Source of the DNA: a virus | IMG/VR virus record: IMGVR_UViG_3300034073_004823 | Location: 1 to 44,176 of that record | Length of the DNA: 44,176 nucleotides | Reading direction: 5' to 3' (one strand) | Shown here: one piece after another, positions 39,435 through 44,176 of the stretch | How the letters are laid out: each line of letters opens with the position of its first letter | Numbering within the stretch: the stretch's first letter is position 1 | Program-made: the position numbers and the translations under genes | The notes under the pieces: generated by a model | The model's input: the letters and a program-made list of their open reading frames with translations, nothing else | Told to the model about the DNA's origin: nothing | Databases searched by the model: none

Positions 39435-39834
39435 GACACTCGTGCAGTGCATCTCGGACGTATACCTTGATGGAGTCCGGTAATTCACAATTTAACGCCG
39501 CACCCCACTTCACAAAAGCGCCTAATTTGGCCGAATTAGGCACCCAGGCGACCAGCGGCTCGGAGTACACCAGTAATCCGTTCGATTCGAACTCCATCGT
39601 CAGTTGATCAATCAACTTTTCCAGCCTGGTGCCATCATATTCTTGGCCATCGAATGGGTCGATCCCACCCACCTTCAGGTCGTCGATGCAACACTGGCCA
39701 ACCACAGTTGATACCAGTTCGTGTTCCTTGAGGTGGCCCTTGTGCATGATCAACGCGATGGCATACCCTCTCAGGGCCGCCAAAGTTATTCGCGGTGTTG
39801 TGTCCACGTATTGACCGGGTGGCAGTTCATTCAC
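39421..39834 (-). CDS. Hypothetical protein
   Basis: A 137-residue protein reading (V/M)NELPPGQYVDTTPRITLAAL. It has a helical N-terminal half with two adjacent Cys (VGQCCIDD), and beta-helix later. GTG 39834 overlaps the stop of the small membrane gene (GTGA). No family recognised. Confidence 0.65.
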   Translation of the reverse strand: MNELPPGQYVDTTPRITLAALRGYAIALIMHKGHLKEHELVSTVVGQCCIDDLKVGGIDPFDGQEYDGTRLEKLIDQLTMEFESNGLLVYSEPLVAWVPNSAKLGAFVKWGAALNCELPDSIKVYVRDALHECHAET

Positions 39835-39947
39835 AGCAACAGGATCACGAATGGTGAGATAATAGAGGCGGCACCAATAGCAGCACCGCCCAGTTTTTGA
39901 ATGAGCTCCCAAAACGGGGTGAACTCGTCTAGTCGTTCGTCCGGCAA
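39831..39947 (-). CDS. Very small membrane protein
   Basis: 38 residues from a TTG start: (M)PDERLDEFTPFWELIQKLGG then AAIGAASIISPFVILLL. One amphipathic helix and one transmembrane segment. Its ends overlap both neighbours in the manner usual here (stop GTGA; start inside the previous gene). A rare TTG start lowers certainty. Confidence 0.5.
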   Translation of the reverse strand: MPDERLDEFTPFWELIQKLGGAAIGAASIISPFVILLL

Positions 39948-40228
39948 TTAAGTTCAATGTCGCTAGTAGAAACCCGCGAGCAACGCGCCACTGCCTTCAC
40001 TAGGGTCGGCTCTTCGCTACGGTTCCAGGTCACACGAAAGTTCAGGGAAAACACCCCGTCCTTCTCGGTTGCCTCGGCCGCAGCAAAGTTCTTGCCCAGC
40101 ACAAAGGCCAGCGCTTGTAGAGCGGTTGATTTTTCGATTGCACGCTGCTCGGAATCGTCATCCCGGTCGGCAAACGCCTCCAGCAGTTCCGCAGCGCCTT
40201 GGTCGACAATCACGTCGTAGTCTGCCAT
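39929..40228 (-). CDS. Hypothetical protein
   Basis: A 99-residue protein (MADYDVIVDQGAAELLEAFA...), helical N-terminus and a beta-rich end (VFSLNFRVTWNRS). A -10 TATAAT (40258-40253) lies 24 bases upstream, after the ssb terminator, so it begins its own transcript. Function unknown. Confidence 0.65.
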   Translation of the reverse strand: MADYDVIVDQGAAELLEAFADRDDDSEQRAIEKSTALQALAFVLGKNFAAAEATEKDGVFSLNFRVTWNRSEEPTLVKAVARCSRVSTSDIELNCRTND

Positions 40229-40252
40229 TTTGTTCGTATACCTGCAAGTTTC

Positions 40253-40258
40253 ATTATA
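40253..40258 (-). promoter_or_regulatory. Predicted promoter -10
   Basis: The minus strand reads CGCTATAATG with a consensus -10 TATAAT, downstream of the ssb terminator and 24 bases before the 40228 start. No strong -35 at 17 bases. Confidence 0.5.
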
Positions 40259-40269
40259 GCGGTAAACAC

Positions 40270-40296
40270 GGGAAAGCCCCACCACTAGGGCGGGGC
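40270..40296 (-). terminator. Terminator after ssb
   Basis: GCCCC.CC (40296-40289 on the minus strand) pairs with GG.GGGGC (40283-40276) and is followed by TTTCCC. The T-run is short, so efficiency is uncertain, but the position between ssb and the next promoter fits. Confidence 0.65.
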
Positions 40297-40320
40297 AATC
40301 CGTACCGTGTTACAGCAATG

Positions 40321-40746
40321 TCAGAAAGGGATTTCCTGGTTGCTGTAGCCACGACCGCCACCACGGGAAGAGGTGGAGCGACCACCACCAGAACGGGCAG
40401 TTGGTACAGCACCACCACCATCGTCGCGACGTGGCTCTTGATGAGTCACACGTGCGTTTTTAATGGTCGGGTAGATCTTGTCTTGGTACTGACGAAGCAC
40501 CAACTGGCCATGGATGCCGACGCGGTCGCCGCGTTGCAGGCGATCAGCGTAGATCTCGGCGGACTTGCCATACAGTTCCACTGAGTAGAACTGACCGGGA
40601 CGATCCTGGCCTTCAGGGACGCTGAAGTACTCCAGATCGACAACAGAAAAATTGGCTACCTGATTACCGTTATCAAACGTTTTCAGGTTGACAGGAGCGG
40701 TCCCTTCCTTGCAGGTGACCTTCCCAACAATTGAAATTGAAGCCAT
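40321..40746 (-). CDS. ssb: Single-stranded DNA-binding protein
   Basis: A 141-residue OB-fold protein. VGKVTCKEGTAPVNLKTFDN, FYSVELYGKSAEIYADRLQR and GDRVGIHGQLVLRQY are SSB core strands. A Gly/Arg/Ser-rich linker and the tip QEIPF (variant of DDDIPF) follow; the tip recruits partner proteins. It coats ssDNA during replication and recombination. It has its own extended -10 promoter at 40777 and a terminator, so it can be expressed independently and highly. Confidence 0.93.
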   Translation of the reverse strand: MASISIVGKVTCKEGTAPVNLKTFDNGNQVANFSVVDLEYFSVPEGQDRPGQFYSVELYGKSAEIYADRLQRGDRVGIHGQLVLRQYQDKIYPTIKNARVTHQEPRRDDGGGAVPTARSGGGRSTSSRGGGRGYSNQEIPF

Positions 40747-40772
40747 CGGTTCCCCAGTGGGGCAGTGTACGT

Positions 40773-41615
40773 TTAAAGTATACCACCCCGGAAGGCTTCT
40801 GCGTTGTTGTGCACCAGGGCGACTGCCTTCTTTTTGGCCCGCAGGATGGTGTACTTCGAGATCCCCATGGTCCGGCCGATCTCAGCCAGTGACAGTCCGT
40901 CAATGTAGTGGGCCACCAGGACACGCCGACCCAATGCACTGACGCCTGCAGCATCCATGGCGGCATCGATCTTGTTTTCGCAAGAGATGGGGTCCCAGCC
41001 CTCCCGGTCGTCTGCCAGCAGGTCCGCATGCGAGTTACCAGAAGGCAGCGTGGCATCCAGCGACAGATAACGATATGCCGAGCTCACAGATTCCAAAACG
41101 TTGCGAGTCTCCCGGTCGTTCATCTTGCGACCATTGGCCTTGGTCTTCATGAAGCCATTACGCTTACAAAAAACAACCTGGCGAGAGGTGGACTCGCTGA
41201 CATGAACAGGCGTCAACGTTTTCATGTTGTAGCGACTGACGGCGCTGCGAATCCAGTGGTTGGCGTACGTCGAAAAAGCATAGCCCTTGCAGGGGTCATA
41301 CTTTTCTGCGGCACGCATCAGGCCCATCGCGCCAACCTGCAAGTAGTCAACGGTTTCAGGTGAACCCCACTTGTGGTGGCTGGTCTTCATGAATGACTTC
41401 ACGAAGCGCGTCACTAGCCTCAGGTTATGCTTTACCAGTTTGTTTACTAGCCTGGTGCGAGTGGGGTCTCCCTCAGGGAGGTCCTGGATACACTTGGCAA
41501 TTTCCAGGACAGCATCCGTCGCCAACAACGGATAGCGGCCAGCATTGTCCAGCCACTTGGAGATCGTCGAGTCAGGGCGTTTCCCATTCGGGGTTGTAAT
41601 CACCAATCGCTCCAT
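40773..41615 (-). CDS. Sigma-70-family RNA polymerase sigma factor
   Basis: A 280-residue sigma factor. Region 1.2: DNAGRYPLLATDAVLEIAKC. Region 2: KLVKHNLRLVTRFVKSFM, VDYLQVGAMGLMRAAEKYDP, GYAFSTYANHWIRSAVSRY (-10 binding and melting). Region 4: LVAHYIDGLSLAEIGRTMGI then SKYTILRAKKKA, a helix-turn-helix for -35. It is a complete group 1/2-like factor, unlike the 30869 protein. It would redirect host RNA polymerase to phage genes. ATG 41615 (MERLVITTP) is chosen; an upstream frame adds 22 poor residues. Confidence 0.92.
   Translation of the reverse strand: MERLVITTPNGKRPDSTISKWLDNAGRYPLLATDAVLEIAKCIQDLPEGDPTRTRLVNKLVKHNLRLVTRFVKSFMKTSHHKWGSPETVDYLQVGAMGLMRAAEKYDPCKGYAFSTYANHWIRSAVSRYNMKTLTPVHVSESTSRQVVFCKRNGFMKTKANGRKMNDRETRNVLESVSSAYRYLSLDATLPSGNSHADLLADDREGWDPISCENKIDAAMDAAGVSALGRRVLVAHYIDGLSLAEIGRTMGISKYTILRAKKKAVALVHNNAEAFRGGIL
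40777..40785 (-). promoter_or_regulatory. Extended -10 promoter of ssb
   Basis: The minus strand reads TGGTATACT, spanning the end of the sigma-factor gene, 30 bases upstream of the ssb ATG. Confidence 0.55.
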
Positions 41616-41705
41616 TGAAGAATTGCGCGAAGCAGATCGTAGCAGATTCCAAGAAAGATGTCGAGCCCAGATCGGGGCCATAAGGCCCCAGGTCCGGGTA
41701 CTCCG

Positions 41706-42362
41706 TCACCACTGCTTCGCGTCGTCCTTTGGGTCTGGCTGGGGCTCACAGGTCGCGTTGAACTCACGCACCCAGGCAGCATCCTTTTCGGCCAGGCGAT
41801 CCAGCCCACCAGCGTAGTTGCCCTTCAGTTTGGCCGCCAGAGCCTCAGCAGCATGCGTGGTCAACCCCTTTTCAAGTGCAGCCTCCAGGAACTGCTCCTT
41901 GGTGCCTTGCGGACCTGCAGGGGCAGACTGCGGGGCAGGGTCGCTGGGGCCAGCGTAGCCGCTTTCAAGCTCCTGCTTGGCCCAGAGTTCATAGGCCAGG
42001 CCAAAGGTCATCGCTGCGGCCAGACAGGCGCCACGGCGATGAGTGTCGGTCACGTCGCGAGCGGTGATCTTCTCATAGGGGATCGCCGAGTTTTTATGGT
42101 CCATGATCGCCTGAGGAACCTCGGGCGTCACTGCCCCGTCTGCATGACAGAAACGGATCAACAGGTAGCCACCAACCGGAGCGCGATGAACAAGTGAACC
42201 GTCGGCGGCGGGAACCGTCTCAACGCACCAGCCAGGAGCGTGCTGACGAAGTAGATGAAGCGTCCGGCTCCAGTTGATAAATGAGGCACTGAACCGACCG
42301 GTGCCGATTGTTTCAACCAGGTCCTGGGTAGCAACGCCAGCCAGATTGGGAATGCTTGCCAT
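41706..42362 (-). CDS. DUF1071/Sak-like single-strand annealing protein
   Basis: A 218-residue protein. FINWSRTLHLLRQHAPGWCV, GGYLLIRF, and ITARDVTDTHRRGACLAAAM with TFGLAYELW match DUF1071 (Sak-type) annealing proteins of phages. It should anneal complementary ssDNA with the RecE-like exonuclease and SSB. The C-terminus (about 140-218) is a helical UBA-like module (KEQFLEAALEKGLTTHAAEA). ATG 42362 (MASIPNL) is preferred; the earlier in-frame part is the repeat-bearing leader. Confidence 0.82.
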   Translation of the reverse strand: MASIPNLAGVATQDLVETIGTGRFSASFINWSRTLHLLRQHAPGWCVETVPAADGSLVHRAPVGGYLLIRFCHADGAVTPEVPQAIMDHKNSAIPYEKITARDVTDTHRRGACLAAAMTFGLAYELWAKQELESGYAGPSDPAPQSAPAGPQGTKEQFLEAALEKGLTTHAAEALAAKLKGNYAGGLDRLAEKDAAWVREFNATCEPQPDPKDDAKQW

Positions 42363-42717
42363 TGTGATTCTAAGTGGAATTGAACTTGATGTGATGTGTT
42401 TTGGGTTTGCCAGGCGCTTGGCGGGCATTTCCGGGATGACCGGCATTCAGCAAGTTTGGTTGATGTTTCCGGAGTGACCGGCATTCAGCGTGTTGGGATT
42501 ATGTTCCTGGCCAGAGCCAGCGTTCAGCGAGTTAGTTGGTTCGGTGTTTCCGGTTGTCCGGCGTTTAGCGTGTTAGGAGTTTTGATTGGGTCGTGGTTCG
42601 GGTTTGGACTCGGAATAGTGACCAAGTGTCTAGGGAGACCGTGTTGGGTGCCCATTGGTCGAGGCGTTCTGCCCCACGAATCAAACATAACACCACCAGG
42701 TCGGTTGCGGTGTACGG
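42363..42717. other. Gene-free region upstream of the annealing-protein gene
   Basis: 355 bases without a convincing gene. The left half holds the four tandem repeats. The right half (42585-42717) is G/T-rich on the plus strand with no further structure that I can defend, except a short -10-like TAGAAT on the minus strand near 42368. Confidence 0.6.
42428..42584. repeat. Four tandem 38-base structured repeats
   Basis: Units start at 42428, 42466, 42504 and 42547; three are 38 bases and one is 43. Each starts TTTCCGG (TTCCTGG in unit 3), followed by CCGG (CCAG in unit 3), a CAGCG-type core and a GTTnG-like end. CCGG...CCGG can pair in units 1, 2 and 4; unit 3 has CTGG...CCAG, still paired. 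They lie in the leader region of the annealing-protein gene. Confidence 0.8.
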
Positions 42718-43038
42718 TTAACCGTCCGTTTTGCTAGAACCCCTGTAGCGGCGGGTCTTTTGGCGATCCTCCAGGTCCTGGACGGCGGCCTTCAAGCGGT
42801 CGATCTTGGCCTGGTGGCGGGCCATCTTGCGCTGGATGCGTGCAATTCGCTTGCCGTGCAAGTGTTCATACCAGGCCAGCCATGCCTTCAGGGTGCTCCG
42901 GTTGTAGCCCAGTAGGCCGGCGATGGATGCTGCCCAGTTCTGACTTTGGGAGCCCTCTAGGACTGCGCTGGCCAGGGTCTCACCGATCTCGTCGTAGCCC
43001 GCTGGCGGCTCGGTTGGCTGCTTGCGGGGCCTGGGCAT
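42718..43038 (-). CDS. Small HTH/coiled-coil DNA-binding-like protein
   Basis: A 106-residue protein (MPRPRKQPTEPPAGYDEIGE...). WAASIAGLLGYNRSTLKAWL (about 37-56) is a helix-turn-helix, and HGKRIARIQRKMARHQAKID with LKAAVQDLEDRQ is a basic coiled coil. Probably a dimeric DNA-binding regulator or a terminase-small-like protein. It is the first gene of the minus-strand arm next to the direct-repeat region at 43148. No family recognised. Confidence 0.7.
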   Translation of the reverse strand: MPRPRKQPTEPPAGYDEIGETLASAVLEGSQSQNWAASIAGLLGYNRSTLKAWLAWYEHLHGKRIARIQRKMARHQAKIDRLKAAVQDLEDRQKTRRYRGSSKTDG

Positions 43039-43147
43039 CGGTCGGGGCTGGCTGTTCGGCTTGCCAGATCTTAGCACCCCGACTGCTGGAACGGTTGGTG
43101 CGGAGCACTTGGCTGCTGGCGCGTTTCGCGCCCGCGTCTGAGTTACT

Positions 43148-43273
43148 GAAGCTTAGTTTCTGAAGTTTAGTAAGAGTTTAGAATAAAACCATTAAACCAA
43201 GATAAATATCTTAGATACTATAGAAGCTTAGTATGCGGCCGGTTTCTGCAACACGCCCCATGGCCGGTTTCTG
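43148..43273. repeat. Iteron-like direct repeats
   Basis: GAAGCTTAG (43148-43156), GAAGTTTAG (43162-43170), GAGTTTAG (43174-43181) and GAAGCTTAG (43223-43231) share one orientation. GGCCGGTTTCTG occurs at 43237-43248 and 43262-43273. The first two iterons start 14 bases apart. Confidence 0.6.
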
Positions 43274-43390
43274 AGAAAACAACGCCGCATTAGCTTTTCG
43301 AAATGTTGCGGGCAAATGACGCAAAAACTGGCAGATAGCCGTAAAACGCAACCAACCCACGGTCTGAGTCGGAACATTTCCGCCCAGGGC

Positions 43391-43419
43391 TTGCAACAGG
43401 CCATGATGCCTGGTATGGT
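43391..43419 (+). promoter_or_regulatory. Predicted promoter with extended -10
   Basis: TTGCAA (43391-43396), 17 bases, then TATGGT (43414-43419) preceded by TGG, giving an extended -10. A GGTGT/ACACC inverted repeat follows in the leader, before the ATG at 43449. Confidence 0.6.
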
Positions 43420-43448
43420 GTCCGAGTACACCCGTTCCTGGGCACCCC

Positions 43449-44176
43449 ATGGCGTTTGTTGTTTCCAAAGGCACGAATTGGCAACCCAATTCCTATGTCA
43501 AGGTTCCTTTTCACTTGATTTGTTGTGAATACCTGACTTCAAGCTCTAAGTTGCTGCTTATGACTTTGTACAACCAAGTCGGCTTCCATCCTGTTAACTA
43601 CAGTACGCTTGATCGCCTGCTTGGCATTCATCGCTCAACACGTTTGCGCTGCTTAGCTGAACTTCGCGAGCTTGGATTTATCAATGGTTCGGATAACCAT
43701 TTAGTCTTGGCCGACCCGATGCCGATATTGACTAAGTTGTTCAAAAATGGTCGCGAGGACAAAGTGAAGGTCGAGACAATTTTGAGCTACGATGATTATA
43801 TCAAGAAAATGTTGACTCCTGGTGAAGTGGGAGACGAGCCGGTTACGCTAACTAAGCGTGACTACATGCTGGAGGCGACTGAGGCCTGGAATCGCTATCG
43901 TCCTAAAAACTATAAACGTATTCGCCGCATTAGCGCACCCGTAATTAAGGCGCTGGACATTCACATGCGTGACCTGGGTGTACCAGCCCACAACTATGAC
44001 GAGTTCTTTTCGATCCTGAAGGCCGGCATTGAGAAGTCCGAGTTCTGGTCGCTGCACAACTCCAGTAAGACCCTGCAGTCGATCACCGGCATCGGCACAC
44101 CAACCGATAAGAAGCGCTCAAACGTGTATGCCTTGTTTAACGAGGGCGCTGACAAGCCAGCCCAGCCCACCACCGA
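43449..44176 (+). CDS. Winged-helix replication-initiator-like protein (partial)
   Basis: The first 242 residues of a gene cut by the right edge. Residues about 30-80 (SSKLLLMTLYNQVGFHPVNY, STLDRLLGIHRSTRLRCLAE, LRELGFING) form a winged helix. The C-terminal part (YKRIRRISAPVIKALDIHMR, YDEFFSILKAGIEKSEFWSL, KTLQSITGIG) has the style of phage replication-initiator (O/DnaD-like) C-domains that load a helicase. Its own promoter and upstream iterons support an initiator role. A transcription regulator is the alternative. No clear Shine-Dalgarno is seen. Confidence 0.7.
   Translation, partial: MAFVVSKGTNWQPNSYVKVPFHLICCEYLTSSSKLLLMTLYNQVGFHPVNYSTLDRLLGIHRSTRLRCLAELRELGFINGSDNHLVLADPMPILTKLFKNGREDKVKVETILSYDDYIKKMLTPGEVGDEPVTLTKRDYMLEATEAWNRYRPKNYKRIRRISAPVIKALDIHMRDLGVPAHNYDEFFSILKAGIEKSEFWSLHNSSKTLQSITGIGTPTDKKRSNVYALFNEGADKPAQPTT

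Larger units (their letters stand above)
43039..43448. other. Divergent control region with direct repeats
   Basis: 410 bases between divergent genes. It holds three GAAG(C/T)TTAG / GAGTTTAG copies at 43148, 43162 and 43174 and a fourth at 43223, two GGCCGGTTTCTG copies (43237, 43262; 25 bases apart), an AT-rich stretch (43180-43235) with AGATA/TATCT, and a plus-strand promoter at 43391. The layout suits an iteron-type origin or operator set for the initiator-like gene. Confidence 0.55.

Noticed and set aside
41655-41705. GGGGCC/GGCCCC hairpin upstream of the sigma gene as a terminator
   Set aside because: Good stem with loop ATAA but no T-run on the minus strand; left as a possible RNA-processing or pausing hairpin only.
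42428-42584. CRISPR array
   Set aside because: Repeats are 38-43 bases head to tail with no spacers and are imperfect; no cas genes.
42396-42737. Plus-strand 113-residue frame over the tandem repeats
   Set aside because: Its sequence simply translates the 38-base repeats, which do not keep frame (38 is not a multiple of 3), and it has no start signal.
43148-43273. Integration site or attP
   Set aside because: No integrase, excisionase or tRNA-matching core nearby; repeats fit iterons better.

Overview
The window looks like part of the genome of a tailed double-stranded DNA phage that infects cyanobacteria, most likely Synechococcus/Cyanobium. Support comes from a DUF4055 portal-like protein, small and large terminase subunits, tightly packed genes with ATGA/GTGA/TTGA overlaps, and many small proteins of kinds typical of cyanophages and picocyanobacteria. 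Examples are proteins opening with DFRALCAEL-like and ITPPPELVQQW-like segments. No tail, capsid or photosynthesis gene is evident, so this is an incomplete genome. The host assignment is inference from protein style, not from a search.

Layout. (1) 1-3585, plus strand: small unknown genes and one HhH-GPD/DUF7178-like protein. They are punctuated by rho-independent terminators, four copies of a 40-41 base hairpin repeat, and a shared leader just before several start codons. (2) 3586-5036: small membrane proteins, then a 574-base gene-free stretch with DnaA-like boxes, inverted repeats, a perfect four-tract G-quadruplex motif and an AT palindrome; it is a candidate replication origin. (3) 5037-10581, mostly minus strand: a winged-helix protein followed by about 20 small accessory genes. 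(4) 10790-12365, plus strand: a metallophosphoesterase and a glycosidase-like protein. (5) 12366-12686, minus strand: two tRNA genes and a small ORF. (6) 12728-13590, plus strand: a cluster of small basic conserved phage proteins. (7) 13529-43038, minus strand: the main functional arm. (8) 43449 to the end, plus strand: a truncated initiator-like winged-helix gene preceded by direct repeats.

The main arm holds linked systems. Nucleotide supply is nearly complete for dTTP: NrdA (with an intein and an in-built glutaredoxin), NrdB, a free glutaredoxin, dCTP deaminase, dUTPase, ThyX and a dNMP-kinase-like protein. Replication and recombination are represented by DnaG primase, SSB, a DUF1071/Sak-like annealing protein, a RecE/DUF3799-like exonuclease and a RusA-like resolvase. 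Packaging genes are TerS, TerL and the portal. Two sigma-70-family proteins suggest phage-directed transcription. Many intergenic or gene-end sites match an extended -10 pattern (TGnTAnnnT), and four of these overlap the stop codon of the preceding gene. An RlpA-like secreted protein is the best lysis or cell-wall candidate seen.

The most distinctive signals are: the intein inserted directly before the catalytic cysteine of NrdA; the glutaredoxin domain placed between the NrdA barrel and its C-terminal Cys tail; two unrelated families of structured DNA repeats with compensatory stem changes; the G-quadruplex/DnaA-box region; and a class-I-shaped tRNA with a UAA anticodon.
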